A DNA stretch of 64,000 nt from Erwinia aphidicola (lineage in GTDB: Bacteria > Pseudomonadota > Gammaproteobacteria > Enterobacterales > Enterobacteriaceae): the NCBI RefSeq assembly GCF_014773485.1, contig NZ_JACXBP010000009.1, forward strand, positions 62,001 to 126,000, in the 5' to 3' direction. How positions within the stretch are numbered: position 1 is the stretch's first letter; every line of letters starts with the position of its first letter. Made by a program: the position numbers and the translations under genes. The notes below the pieces were generated by a model. The model saw only the letters and a list, made by a program, of their open reading frames with translations, was not told where the DNA came from and ran no database searches. Positions 1 to 9,078 of the stretch are shown piece by piece.

Positions 1-2
1 CG

Positions 3-2414
3 CTGTCCGATATCCCGCCGCCGGCGGACGTCGGCGCGGCAACCCCAGCGCAGAGCAGCAGCCCGGAGATGTCGACCATGACCGCCCCGGCGGTGGAGAA
101 CGATCGGCCTGCGGCTGCGGCCGAAGAGAACTTACCGGCTGGTGATGAAGCGGCACTGCCGCCCGGCACCAGCGCGATGCCTGCCGGTTTACCGCCGCTG
201 CCTGCCATAAGCGATGAAACCCCTCCCGCGGCGGTTGCGGTGCTCAATCAGCCGCTGACCAGCACCGTCAGCGTGGCGCAGATGGGGCAGAAGCAGGGCA
301 TCACCCTGACAGGCGGTCAGCTGCAGTCCGGTATTGTCTTCACCCTGCCAACGGATGAAGTGGTCACCAACGCCCGTCTTAACCTGTCGCTGAAAGTGTC
401 GCAGGCGCTGGCGGCGCGCAATACTTCCCTGCAGCTGATGCTGAACGGCCAGCCGCTGGGCACGCTGCCGCTTAGCGCTTCCGATCGTGCCAGCGAAGAT
501 TACCAGCTGGATATTCCGGCGGCGATGGTGGTCTCCAGCAACAACCTGAGCTTTAAAATTAACGATGCCGATCGGCTGCTGTGCGAGCGCGACAGCGCCC
601 AGCAGTACCAGGTCACCATTCTGCCGAAAACCTCGCTGGCGCTGGAAGGCCAGCAGCTGAATATCGGTACCAGCCTGCGCAACTTCCCGCGTCCGTTTAT
701 TGATCCGCTGCGCATGAGCCCGGCGACCGTGGCGATGGTGTTCGGCGACAACGTTTCCCCGGGTGAAGTTAGCGCGGCGGCGATCCTCGCTTCCTGGCTG
801 GGGATTCAGGCCGACTATCGCGGCATCAGCTTCCCGGTGCTGCGCGGCCAGCTGCCGGAGAAAAACGGCGTGGTTTTCGGCCATCCCGGCGAGAAGATTG
901 GCAGCCTGACCTTACCGGATAGCGCAGGCCCGTCCTTGCAGATCGTCGACAATCCGGATAATCCGGTGTACAAGCTGCTGCTGGTGGTCGGGAAAGATGA
1001 CGACCAGCTGCGTCAGGCCAGCTGGCGCCTGCTGCAGCCGCTCAACCTCGACGACGCTGCGCTGAACGTCGCCAACCAGACTATGCCATTAAGCAAGCCA
1101 TACGACGCGCCGCGCTGGATCAACACCGATCGCCCGGTCCGCCTGAGCGAGCTGCTGCGCAAAGACCAGAGCCTGACCACCACCGGCATCTGGCATGATG
1201 CGCTGCGCGTCAATTTCCGCGCCGCGCCGGACCTGTTCCTGTGGGACGGCGACACGATTCCGGTGCAGCTCAACTATCGCTTCCCGTCGGAAAGCTGGAT
1301 TGATGAAGATAACTCGCTGCTCAACGTGACGCTGAACGGCACCTTCCTGCGCAACCTGACCGTCAATAAAGTCGGTCTGCTGGAGAACATCTGGCACCGT
1401 CTGGGCGGCGATGCGCGCCAGGAGAAATACACGCTGAAGCTGGACCCGTACCTGATTTACGGCGACAACCAGATGCAGCTCTATTTCAACATCAAGCCGA
1501 AGGCCAGCGCGCCGTGCAGCGTGCTGACCAACAACAACATCAAGAGCCGGATTGAGGATGATTCGTTTATCGATCTGAGCCATACCCGTCACTTTACGCT
1601 GCTGCCGAACCTCTCTTACTTCGTCGGCGCCTCGTTCCCGTTCTCGCGCCTGGCCGACTACTCGCAGACCGTGCTAATGCTGCCAGAGCAGCCGAGTAAC
1701 GCGGAGATCAGCACCCTGCTGGATATGGCTGGCCGCTCGGGTAATGCCACCGGCGTGGCGCTGAGCCATAACAGCGTGATGTTTGGTATTCCGGCCAGCG
1801 GTTCGCTGCGCGAGCGTCTGGAAAACAGCGACGTGCTGTCGGTCTCCACCCTGGCGCAAACCCATTTTAACCGCGAGATGCTGGCGGCTTCCCCTTATAA
1901 GGTGAACAACCGCACGCTCGGCGTCAAAGTGCCAAACACGCTGGATAACCTGCGCGGCTGGCTGACCGGCGACTGGTATCGTCAGACGCTGGACGCCGAC
2001 CGTTACTTCTCCTCCAACGAAGACTGGCGCGGTTTTGTCAGCTATCGCTCGCCGTGGAACAGCAGTCGCCTGGTGGTGATGACCGTCGGCACTGACGATA
2101 ACCAGCTGTCGCGCCTGCACGGTGACATGACCTCGGCACGGATTAACGCGGGGATCCGCGGCGATACCGCCATCATCACCGATGAGAACGGTATCCGCAG
2201 CTTCCGCGTCGGCGCGATGTTCCCGAGCGGGCAGATGCCGTGGTACAGGATGGTGGTGTGGTATGCCAACCAGCATGCGGTGCTGCTGGCCCTGCTGGCG
2301 CTGTTCTGTTCCACCGTGGTTGGCCTGAGCGTGTATGTGCTGCTGAAGCGCCACTCATGGCGTCGTCTGCACCCGAAAAGCGATCCCCGTACCTCTGGCG
2401 AGAAGAAAGAATGA
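3..2414 (+). CDS. bcsB: BcsB, cellulose synthase periplasmic subunit (5' end cut by window)
   Basis: Periplasmic, inner-membrane-anchored partner of BcsA that takes the growing glucan across the periplasm. The frame is open to the left edge and the visible N-terminus has no signal peptide, so the true start lies upstream; at least 803 residues. The first ~90 visible residues are an unusual Pro/Ala-rich low-complexity stretch before the conserved body begins at 'GITLTGGQLQSGIVF'. Hallmarks shared with the second copy at 16178 are 'TDEVVTNARLNLS', 'DAPRWINTDRP' and 'ASFPFSRLADYSQT'. It ends with a transmembrane helix (about LLALLALFCSTVVGLSVYVL) and a basic cytosolic tail, as BcsB proteins do. 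Its stop overlaps the bcsC start (ATGATGA), indicating translational coupling. The bcsA partner is presumably just left of the window. Confidence 0.93.
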   Translation: MSDIPPPADVGAATPAQSSSPEMSTMTAPAVENDRPAAAAEENLPAGDEAALPPGTSAMPAGLPPLPAISDETPPAAVAVLNQPLTSTVSVAQMGQKQGITLTGGQLQSGIVFTLPTDEVVTNARLNLSLKVSQALAARNTSLQLMLNGQPLGTLPLSASDRASEDYQLDIPAAMVVSSNNLSFKINDADRLLCERDSAQQYQVTILPKTSLALEGQQLNIGTSLRNFPRPFIDPLRMSPATVAMVFGDNVSPGEVSAAAILASWLGIQADYRGISFPVLRGQLPEKNGVVFGHPGEKIGSLTLPDSAGPSLQIVDNPDNPVYKLLLVVGKDDDQLRQASWRLLQPLNLDDAALNVANQTMPLSKPYDAPRWINTDRPVRLSELLRKDQSLTTTGIWHDALRVNFRAAPDLFLWDGDTIPVQLNYRFPSESWIDEDNSLLNVTLNGTFLRNLTVNKVGLLENIWHRLGGDARQEKYTLKLDPYLIYGDNQMQLYFNIKPKASAPCSVLTNNNIKSRIEDDSFIDLSHTRHFTLLPNLSYFVGASFPFSRLADYSQTVLMLPEQPSNAEISTLLDMAGRSGNATGVALSHNSVMFGIPASGSLRERLENSDVLSVSTLAQTHFNREMLAASPYKVNNRTLGVKVPNTLDNLRGWLTGDWYRQTLDADRYFSSNEDWRGFVSYRSPWNSSRLVVMTVGTDDNQLSRLHGDMTSARINAGIRGDTAIITDENGIRSFRVGAMFPSGQMPWYRMVVWYANQHAVLLALLALFCSTVVGLSVYVLLKRHSWRRLHPKSDPRTSGEKKE

Positions 2415-5400
2415 TGAAAACCAGGCTTACCCCGATTACCGCCAGAATTCGCCAGCGCTGGGCGATCGCCGGCGGCTTTGCCCTGTCGATGCTCGCCAGC
2501 CCGCTAATGGCGGCGGAGAGCAACCCGGCGATTCAGGCGCTGTTTGACCAGGCCAACTACTGGCACCAGAAGGCTCACGACGAGCTGGCGCGTGATGCGC
2601 TGAACAAAGTGCTGATGGTTGATGGCAATAACACCCAGGCGCTGTACCTGATGGCGCTGTGGTCGCAGCAGAGCGGCGACGGCACTGCTGCCGCCAAATG
2701 GCGCGCGCGCTTAAGCCAGGTCTCTCCGCAGGACTCGCGCCTGGTGGAGCTGGATAACGCGCGCCAGCTGCAAACCATTCCGGCCGCGCAGCTGTCGCTG
2801 GCCCGCCAGCAGGCGCGCAGCGGCAACACCGCCGCCGCGCTGCAAACCTGGCGCAACACCTTTAGCGGTAATGAGCCGCCGGCCAGCGTGGCGGCAGAAT
2901 ACTACCTGACCATGGCCGGCGACCGCGCGCTGCTGCCGCAGGCGGTGGATAACCTGCGCCAGTTCGCGGCACAGCATCCGCAGGATACCGGCGCGAAGCT
3001 GGCGCTCGGCAAAGCGCTGACGTATCAGGAGTCGACGCGCCGCGAAGGGCTGCAAACCCTGGAGAGCCTGGCCGACGGTAACGCCGATGCTGACCGCTCC
3101 CTGCGCCAGGGGCTGCTGTGGCTCGGTCCACAGCCGGGGGATGCGCCGCTGTATCAGAACTACCAGCAGCGCCATCCGCAGGACAAAACGGTGCTGGACT
3201 ATTACCGTAAGAACGTGGGCGGTGCCGCGAAAGGCCAGGGCTTTACCGCCCTCAACAGCGGTGATGTCTCCGGTGCGCAGAGCGCCTTCGACCAGGTGCT
3301 GCAAACCAACCCGGAAGATGCGGATGCGCTGGCCGGGCTCGGTTATGTATCGCTGCGCAGCGGCGACTACGCGAAAGCGGCGGACTACCTCGATCGTGCC
3401 GCTAAGCTGGGCGGCAGCGACAGCCAGCAGCGCCAGCAGCAGGCCGCCGATGCGCGCTTCTACGGCCAGCTGGCGTCTGCCCAGCAGGCACTGAAATCCG
3501 GTGACAGCGCTCAGGCGCTGAGCCTCAGCGCGCCGCTAACCCAGGCCGCAGGCGAGAAAGGCGTGGCGGCGAAGCTGTTCCGTGCCGACGTGCTGCGCCG
3601 CAATAACCAGCTCGATCAGGCTGAACAGACCTACCGCGACGTGCTGGCGAGCGACGCCAAAAACCGCCCGGCGAAAGAGGGGCTGTTCTACGTGCTGCGC
3701 CAGAAGGGCAACACCGCCGAAGCCAATACGCTGTTGGCCTCCCTGCCAGCCAGCGTGCGCGAAGCGGTGACGCCGCGCCCGGTGGCGAACAGCGATCCCG
3801 TGCGTCGTGATGCCAAACAGGCGCTGGCGGCGGGCAATCCGCAGCGCGCCATCAGCATTCTGCAGCAGGGCATGCAGCGCTTCCCGAACGATGGCTGGCT
3901 GCGCCTCGACCTCGCGCGTATCTATCAGCAGCAGGGCGATACCGCGGCGGCCGCTGGCGTGATGCAGCCCGCCTTCCGCAACGGCGCCAGCAGCAACGAA
4001 GTCTACGCTGCGGCGCTGTTTGCCAGCGAAAGCGGGGCTTGGGGGCAGGCGCAGAGCCTGCTGTCGCGCATTCCGCCACGCAGCCAGAACGCGGAGATGC
4101 GCACCCTCGCCCAGCGCGTTAATTTCAATCAGCAGATGTCGGTAGCCCAGCAGTATCTGGCGCAGGGCGCCAATGCCGCCGCGGCGAATACCCTGAAGGC
4201 GCTGGCGGTTAATCCGCCAGCGAACCCGGCCGATGCCGGTAACCTGGCGAAAGGGCTGGCGCAGGCGGGTGACATGACCAGCGCGGTAGCCGTGGTGCGT
4301 AACAATATGCAGCGCGGCGTGCAGGGCAACGCGGGCGACTACGCTGCCCAGGTCGCGGTGCTTAACCAGGCCGGACTGAATGCCGAGGCGCAAACCTTCC
4401 TCAGCAACCCGGAACTGCAGGCGCGCAGCACCAGCACCCAGCTGGCGGGGATCCGCAACGGCGGCCTGATCAACGAAGTCGACGACCTGCGCGAGCGTAA
4501 GCAGTATGCGGCGGCCTACGACAAGCTGATCGGCGCATTGCAGAAAGACCCGCAGAATAGCGACCTGATGTTCGCCATGGCGCGCCTCTATCAGTCCGGA
4601 AAAATGAACAAAGAAGCGGCGGTGGTCTACGACTACCTGATGACGCGCGACACGCCGACCCAGGATGCGCGCGAAGGGGCGATCAACAGCGCGCTGGCGC
4701 TGAACGACGTGCCAAAAGCGCGTGCGCTCGCCAGCGGTCTGCAGGGCGAACCTTCCCCGCAACGCCTGCTGTTACTGGCGCGCGTCGCGGAAGCAGAAGG
4801 CGACCACAACCAGGCGCTAAGCTACCTGCGCACCGCCAAGGGCAAGATGATTGGCCTCGACGGCAGCACGGTGGGCAGCAGCGCGGGCATTGGTGGCCTG
4901 ACGCTGGCCGACAACCCGTTTATCAACCGCACCACGCTGTCGGTACGTAAATCGCCATCGGTGTATGGCAATACCATGCCGTGGCAGCAGTCGCCGGATG
5001 CGCGCGACTACCGTGATATCGACGGCGTTAGCGTGGTGGGCGGCGGCACGCAGGTCGCGACCCAGCAGAGCCAGACGCTGCACCAGATCGACACCATGAT
5101 GGACGAACTGCAAAAGGATACCGGCACCTGGGTGCAGGGCGGGATCCAGATCCGCGGTCGCGATGGCGAGAACGGCCTGAGCAAGCTGACCGAAGCCAAA
5201 GCGCCGCTGACCTGGTCAAGCTCACCGCTTGGCGATGCGCGCTTTGATTTCACCGTCACGCCAATGACGCTCAGCGCGGGCAGCGCCAGCGGCGACGCCT
5301 TCCGCCGCCTTGGCACCGGCGCGGCCAGCGTGGCGACCAGCAACCTGATCCAGAACATCAAGAACGAGCAGGCTTACTACAGTGGCTTAACCGCCGCGGA

Positions 5401-6457
5401 AAAAACCGTGTTTGATGCCGCCAACCCGGGCGTCGGCGCCGCGCTGACCAACCTCAGCGGCATCGACAGCGCGGACTACAACCCGTTTACCAACGGCGGC
5501 CAGAGCAATCTGCAAACCCTGAACAACAACAGCACGCTGGCGAAATACCTTGCGGCCTCCTCGCGTAAGGTTAACGTTGATACCGCCAGCGACAGCGCGT
5601 CCGATTCGCAGACCGCCAACGGCGTTGAGTTGAACCTGGCGTTAAGCGGCGACAGTTACAAAATTGACCTCGGCAGCACTCCGCTGGGGCAGGATCTCAG
5701 TACCATGGTGGGTGGTGTGAAGTGGGCACCGAAGCTGACCGACTACCTGACGCTGATCCTCACCGGGGAGCGCCGCGCCGTCACCGACAGCCTGCTCTCC
5801 TACGTGGGCGTGAAAGACAGCTACTCCGGCAAGAGCTGGGGCCAGGTGACCAAGAACGGCGGTAACGCGCTGTTAAGCTACGATGATGGCGATGCGGGCT
5901 TCTACTTCGGCGGTGGCGGCTACAGCTATATCGGCGAAAACGTTGCCAGCAACACCGCGCTGATGGGAAGTGCGGGAGCCTACGTGCGCCCGTTCCACTA
6001 CAGTGACCGCGAGCTGAAAACCGGCATCAACATCAGCTGGATGGACTTCTCGAAGAACCTCAGCAACTTCACCTACGGTCAGGGCGGCTACTTCAGCCCG
6101 CAGAACTACATCAGCGTGTCGTTCCCGGTGGACTTCTCGCAGACCTATGATGACCTGAGTGTGAAAGTGGGCGGTTCGGCCGGTTACCAGTCTTATACCC
6201 AGGACAAGAGCGCCTACTTCCCGAACAACCCGGACTATCAGTCCCTGCTGGAAGATGCGGTCACCGCCGGCTACGCCAAAGAAGCGTACTTCAGCGGCGG
6301 CAGTAAGAGCGGTATCGGTTACAACCTGCACGCGGGTGCGGATTACAAGATCAACAAGGATGTCACCATCGGCGGCCAGGTGGGCTACGATACCTTCGGT
6401 GACTACAACGAAAGTACTGCGCAACTCTACTTCCGCTACATGCTGGGGGGCAAATAA
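2411..6457 (+). CDS. bcsC: BcsC, cellulose export TPR/outer-membrane porin (operon 1)
   Basis: Outer-membrane exporter of cellulose: a periplasmic TPR superhelix followed by a C-terminal beta-barrel. The ATG at 2411 is preferred because it overlaps the bcsB stop and gives a proper signal peptide (basic start, hydrophobic core, 'ASPLMAAES' cleavage region). It is 1348 residues, long for the family. Residues ~40-850 are alanine/glutamine-rich helical repeats with TPR-like pairs (for example 'ALAGLGYVSLRSGDYAKAADYLDRAAKLGG'). The last ~330 residues hold the barrel, with 'DLGSTPLGQDLSTMVGGVKW' and a terminal 'LYFRYMLGGK'. The spacing is 2 nt to bcsD. A longer upstream frame from 2240 lies inside bcsB and is not believed. 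Confidence 0.93.
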   Translation: MMKTRLTPITARIRQRWAIAGGFALSMLASPLMAAESNPAIQALFDQANYWHQKAHDELARDALNKVLMVDGNNTQALYLMALWSQQSGDGTAAAKWRARLSQVSPQDSRLVELDNARQLQTIPAAQLSLARQQARSGNTAAALQTWRNTFSGNEPPASVAAEYYLTMAGDRALLPQAVDNLRQFAAQHPQDTGAKLALGKALTYQESTRREGLQTLESLADGNADADRSLRQGLLWLGPQPGDAPLYQNYQQRHPQDKTVLDYYRKNVGGAAKGQGFTALNSGDVSGAQSAFDQVLQTNPEDADALAGLGYVSLRSGDYAKAADYLDRAAKLGGSDSQQRQQQAADARFYGQLASAQQALKSGDSAQALSLSAPLTQAAGEKGVAAKLFRADVLRRNNQLDQAEQTYRDVLASDAKNRPAKEGLFYVLRQKGNTAEANTLLASLPASVREAVTPRPVANSDPVRRDAKQALAAGNPQRAISILQQGMQRFPNDGWLRLDLARIYQQQGDTAAAAGVMQPAFRNGASSNEVYAAALFASESGAWGQAQSLLSRIPPRSQNAEMRTLAQRVNFNQQMSVAQQYLAQGANAAAANTLKALAVNPPANPADAGNLAKGLAQAGDMTSAVAVVRNNMQRGVQGNAGDYAAQVAVLNQAGLNAEAQTFLSNPELQARSTSTQLAGIRNGGLINEVDDLRERKQYAAAYDKLIGALQKDPQNSDLMFAMARLYQSGKMNKEAAVVYDYLMTRDTPTQDAREGAINSALALNDVPKARALASGLQGEPSPQRLLLLARVAEAEGDHNQALSYLRTAKGKMIGLDGSTVGSSAGIGGLTLADNPFINRTTLSVRKSPSVYGNTMPWQQSPDARDYRDIDGVSVVGGGTQVATQQSQTLHQIDTMMDELQKDTGTWVQGGIQIRGRDGENGLSKLTEAKAPLTWSSSPLGDARFDFTVTPMTLSAGSASGDAFRRLGTGAASVATSNLIQNIKNEQAYYSGLTAAEKTVFDAANPGVGAALTNLSGIDSADYNPFTNGGQSNLQTLNNNSTLAKYLAASSRKVNVDTASDSASDSQTANGVELNLALSGDSYKIDLGSTPLGQDLSTMVGGVKWAPKLTDYLTLILTGERRAVTDSLLSYVGVKDSYSGKSWGQVTKNGGNALLSYDDGDAGFYFGGGGYSYIGENVASNTALMGSAGAYVRPFHYSDRELKTGINISWMDFSKNLSNFTYGQGGYFSPQNYISVSFPVDFSQTYDDLSVKVGGSAGYQSYTQDKSAYFPNNPDYQSLLEDAVTAGYAKEAYFSGGSKSGIGYNLHAGADYKINKDVTIGGQVGYDTFGDYNESTAQLYFRYMLGGK

Positions 6458-6459
6458 GC

Positions 6460-6924
6460 ATGAGTCAGTTACAGAATCGTACCCTGCAATATTATCGTCA
6501 GCAGCAGTATCAGCCCGGCTGGTTTGATCTGCTGAGCGTGATGATCAACGGCATGTTGAACAATGCGGGCGAGCAGGAGAGCCAGGCGTTTCTGCGCCAG
6601 ATGGGCGACAACCTTGCCAGCCGCTACCCGCTGGGCGAGGTGGCGACCGTGGCCGATCTGGAAAACCAGATCAACCGCGTGCTGGCGCAGTTCAACTGGG
6701 GCTTTGTCGATCTGCAACCGAGCGACAGCGCGATCGTCATCGATCATCTGGCGCTGCCGCCGGGCGATGGCGTGATGAGCGACCGCCAGTGGCGGCTGGC
6801 GCTCGGCGCGGTGCTGGTGGGGCTGTATGCCCGCTGGCTGCGCGGGCAGGGTGGCAGCGATAGCGTATCGCTGAGTGTGGAAGAGACGGGCGACAGCTCG
6901 CTGCGCTTCCGCTATCAGGCATGA
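6460..6924 (+). CDS. bcsD: BcsD, periplasmic cellulose-crystallisation subunit
   Basis: Small periplasmic protein of the bcsABCD-type operons; in Komagataeibacter it forms an octameric ring that helps align glucan chains into fibres. The product is 154 residues, the usual size, with no signal peptide, as is known for this family. Two visible segments fit the family: '[38 protein letters not shown]' near the N-terminus and '[21 protein letters not shown]' near the C-terminus. It starts 2 nt after bcsC and its stop overlaps the bcsZ ATG by 4 nt, so it is firmly inside the operon. Its presence distinguishes this operon from the one at 12632-21084, which has none. Confidence 0.85.
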   Translation: MSQLQNRTLQYYRQQQYQPGWFDLLSVMINGMLNNAGEQESQAFLRQMGDNLASRYPLGEVATVADLENQINRVLAQFNWGFVDLQPSDSAIVIDHLALPPGDGVMSDRQWRLALGAVLVGLYARWLRGQGGSDSVSLSVEETGDSSLRFRYQA

Positions 6925-7934
6925 GGATGACTATGATTGCCATATTCAGGGCCAGCGTGCTGCTGCTGGCACTGGCGCTGGGCGTATCCCAGGCCGGTGC
7001 AGCGGACGGCTGGAGCACCTTTAAAACCCGTTTTATGACCGCCGATGGCCGCATTCAGGACACCGGTAACAAAAACGTCAGCCACACCGAGGGCCAGGGT
7101 TTCGCGATGCTGATGGCCGTCTGGTACAACGACCGCAGCGGCTTCGACAGCCTGTGGCGCTGGACGCAGAACAACCTTAGCAACCCGGCTAACGGCCTGT
7201 TCTACTGGAAGTACATCCCCGGCGCCAGCGACCCGGTCAGCGACCGCAACAACGCCTCCGATGGCGATGTGCTGATCGCCTGGGCGCTGCTGAAGGCGGG
7301 CAATAAGTGGGGCGATAACGGCTATTTACAGGCTTCCGACCGCCTGCAAAAAGCGATTATTAAACGTAATGTGATCGTCTATGCCGGGCGCACCATTATG
7401 CTGCCGGGGGCGCAGGGCTTTAACAAGACCAGCTATGTGATCCTCAATCCGTCCTACTTTATCTTCCCGGCGTGGCGTGATTTTGCCGCGCGCAGTCATC
7501 TGCAGGTATGGAACAAGCTCATCAGCGACGGGCAGCAGCTGCTGTCCGAGATGCGCTTTGGCGACAGCGGCCTGCCGCTCGACTGGGTGGCGCTGAACGC
7601 CGACGGCAGCATGGCTCCGGCCACCGCCTGGCCGCCGCGCTTCAGTTACGATGCCATCCGCATTCCGCTCTATCTGCACTGGTACGATCCCCAGTCGCTG
7701 CAGCTGGTGCCGTTCCAGCGTTTCTGGATGAGCTTCCAGCGCCTGCAAACCCCGGCGTGGATTGATGTGATGAGCAACGAAAAAGCGCCGTACAATATGG
7801 CCGGCGGCCTGCTGGCAGTGCGTGATTTGACGCTGGATGATACCGGCTATCTTAACGACCAGCTTAACAGCAGCGAAGATTACTACTCCTCCAGCCTGCA
7901 CCTGCTCACCTGGCTGGCGCTGAAAGACCGGTAG
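6921..7934 (+). CDS. bcsZ: BcsZ, periplasmic endo-1,4-beta-glucanase (GH8)
   Basis: Secreted cellulase that trims nascent cellulose in the periplasm. The product is 337 residues, with a signal peptide ('[23 protein letters not shown]') followed by the GH8 (alpha/alpha)6 fold. The general acid Glu lies in '[12 protein letters not shown]' and the candidate base Asp in '[12 protein letters not shown]'; '[13 protein letters not shown]' is also a GH8 landmark. The ATG at 6921 overlaps the bcsD stop; a second ATG at 6933 is also possible and leaves the same signal peptide. This is the last gene of operon 1 and the only bcsZ in the window, so it may serve both synthases. Confidence 0.93.
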   Translation: MRMTMIAIFRASVLLLALALGVSQAGAADGWSTFKTRFMTADGRIQDTGNKNVSHTEGQGFAMLMAVWYNDRSGFDSLWRWTQNNLSNPANGLFYWKYIPGASDPVSDRNNASDGDVLIAWALLKAGNKWGDNGYLQASDRLQKAIIKRNVIVYAGRTIMLPGAQGFNKTSYVILNPSYFIFPAWRDFAARSHLQVWNKLISDGQQLLSEMRFGDSGLPLDWVALNADGSMAPATAWPPRFSYDAIRIPLYLHWYDPQSLQLVPFQRFWMSFQRLQTPAWIDVMSNEKAPYNMAGGLLAVRDLTLDDTGYLNDQLNSSEDYYSSSLHLLTWLALKDR

Positions 7935-7942
7935 ATCGGGTT

Positions 7943-8064
7943 TTCGTAGGGGCGAAGGCATGCCTCGCCCGTACTGAGCTCCGTGCTCACCTCGGGTCGG
8001 GCATGCCCGACCCCTACGATTCAGGTTACCTGGTTATTGTAGGGGCCACGGCAGGCCGTGCCCG
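7943..8064. repeat. REP-like palindromic cluster downstream of bcsZ
   Basis: Three GGGG-headed palindromes: GGGCGAAGGCATGCCTCGCCC, GGGTCGGGCATGCCCGACCC (preceded and followed by CCTACG/GTAGGG-type ends), and GGGGCCACGGCAGGCCGTGCCC. Positions 7949-8002 recur almost exactly at 8954-9007 (one mismatch in 54), on the far side of the NYN gene. They follow a gene 3' end, typical of REP/BIME elements. Confidence 0.8.
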
Positions 8065-8100
8065 CATGGTTAGATCTTCGAAGACGATGATGTACTGTCA

Positions 8101-8128
8101 TTGACTGTGGTCCATATTTGAGTAGAAT
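8101..8128 (+). promoter_or_regulatory. Sigma-70-type promoter for the NYN gene leader
   Basis: The -35 TTGACT (8101-8106) is separated by 16 nt from the -10 TAGAAT (8123-8128). Transcription would start near 8135, giving a ~95-nt leader that contains the terminator at 8185-8208 before the gene starts at 8231. Confidence 0.55.
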
Positions 8129-8184
8129 AAATTCCACTCAACCCTGAACGCAGCGATTAAGTTCACTGGCCGTTGGGGTGAAGG

Positions 8185-8208
8185 AACCGGCCATCGCGCC
8201 GGTTTTTT
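8185..8208 (+). terminator. Rho-independent terminator/attenuator in the NYN leader
   Basis: The 7-bp stem AACCGGC (8185-8191) / GCCGGTT (8198-8204) has a 6-nt loop and is followed by T's through 8208. It lies between a good promoter and the start codon. TGGCC at 8167-8171 can pair with GGCCA at 8189-8193, disrupting the terminator stem, so an anti-terminated form is conceivable. Alternatively the ~75-nt product is a small RNA in its own right. Confidence 0.6.
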
Positions 8209-8230
8209 CGTTTCTTAAGGATAAGAAAAA

Positions 8231-8917
8231 ATGCGCACCTCCTTTTTTGTTGATGGATACAACCTCTTCTACGGTCTGCTGGCCGGAACACCCTACAAGT
8301 GGCTAGATTTGCCCGCTCTGCTGGCTCATATCTGCAAGATACAAAATCCAGCCTCTGTAACCCAGCAGGTGAATTACTTTACCTCTCCCGTTTTGCCCCC
8401 TCTTGCAAGCAGGGGGAAGCAGTCAGCCGAGGCACAAGATATTTATATCCGTGCCCTGAAAGCGCAGGGTGTGATAGTCAACCTGGGCAGGCACAGACTT
8501 AATCGCGGTAAAGCTCCACGCTATATAGAAGGCGTTCAGGCATCCCGAACCGATAAGGTAGATGTGTGGGATCTTGAGGAGAAAGAAACGGATGTAAATA
8601 TTGCCATAAGCATGTACCGACTTCTCGCATGTCAGAGAAATAAGAATGTCGCACAATGCATTGAACAGATCGTCCTTGTCTCAGCGGATACTGATATGAC
8701 ACCCGCACTGAAAGCGATCAGAGAAGATTTCCCAGCGGTTACTGTTGGTATTATTCTGCCGCACAGGGAAGGTATAGATCGTGGAGTTCCTGGCTCTCTA
8801 AAAAACCACAGTGACTGGATAAGGCGGCATGTAAAAATTGATGAGCTGATAGCCCATCAATTTCCTCCTCGCGTACCGACAAGAAAAAAACCAGCCGATA
8901 AGCCTGATTATTGGTAG
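8231..8917 (+). CDS. NYN-domain (PIN-like) ribonuclease family protein
   Basis: A 228-residue soluble protein with no signal or membrane segment. It shows the NYN/PIN-like metal-binding acidic set: D8 in 'FFVDGYNLFYG', D121 in 'KETDVNIAISMYRLL', and D153/D155 in 'VLVSADTDMTPALKAIRE'. Such proteins are Mg2+-dependent RNases of the LabA/DUF88-like group. The C-terminal tail is basic ('RVPTRKKPADKPDYW') and could contact nucleic acid. The start is supported by AAGGA about 10 nt upstream. It is monocistronic and its base composition is visibly lower in G+C than the cellulose genes on both sides. Direct repeats (7949-8002, 8954-9007) flank it, suggesting an inserted cassette. Substrate and role are unknown; RNA turnover or defence are possibilities only. 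Confidence 0.8.
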   Translation: MRTSFFVDGYNLFYGLLAGTPYKWLDLPALLAHICKIQNPASVTQQVNYFTSPVLPPLASRGKQSAEAQDIYIRALKAQGVIVNLGRHRLNRGKAPRYIEGVQASRTDKVDVWDLEEKETDVNIAISMYRLLACQRNKNVAQCIEQIVLVSADTDMTPALKAIREDFPAVTVGIILPHREGIDRGVPGSLKNHSDWIRRHVKIDELIAHQFPPRVPTRKKPADKPDYW

Positions 8918-8950
8918 CACGATAGTTAAAGACGTGGCATCAGGCTAAGC

Positions 8951-9043
8951 CTGGGGGCGAAGGCATGCCTCGCCCGTACTGAGCTCCGTGCTCACCCCGG
9001 GTCGGGCTACCTGCCTGGGTAGGGGCCGACCTTCTTTTGCGGT
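8951..9043. repeat. REP-like palindromic cluster right of the NYN gene
   Basis: Positions 8954-9007 repeat 7949-8002 with a single C/T difference. They are followed by a GTAGGGGCCGACC...GGTCGGCCC palindrome (about 9019-9050) of the REP-like family. Confidence 0.8.
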
Positions 9044-9078
9044 CGGCCCTGAACCCACCCCGACAAACCCCACGCCGA

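Noticed and set aside
189..884. Long minus-strand open frame inside bcsB
   Set aside because: Antisense shadow in high-GC DNA; Arg/Gln/His-rich composition and no ribosome site, while the plus strand encodes a clear BcsB.
3536..4762. 408-codon minus-strand frame inside bcsC of operon 1
   Set aside because: Composition is that of reversed TPR codons; no family features; overlaps a confident gene entirely.
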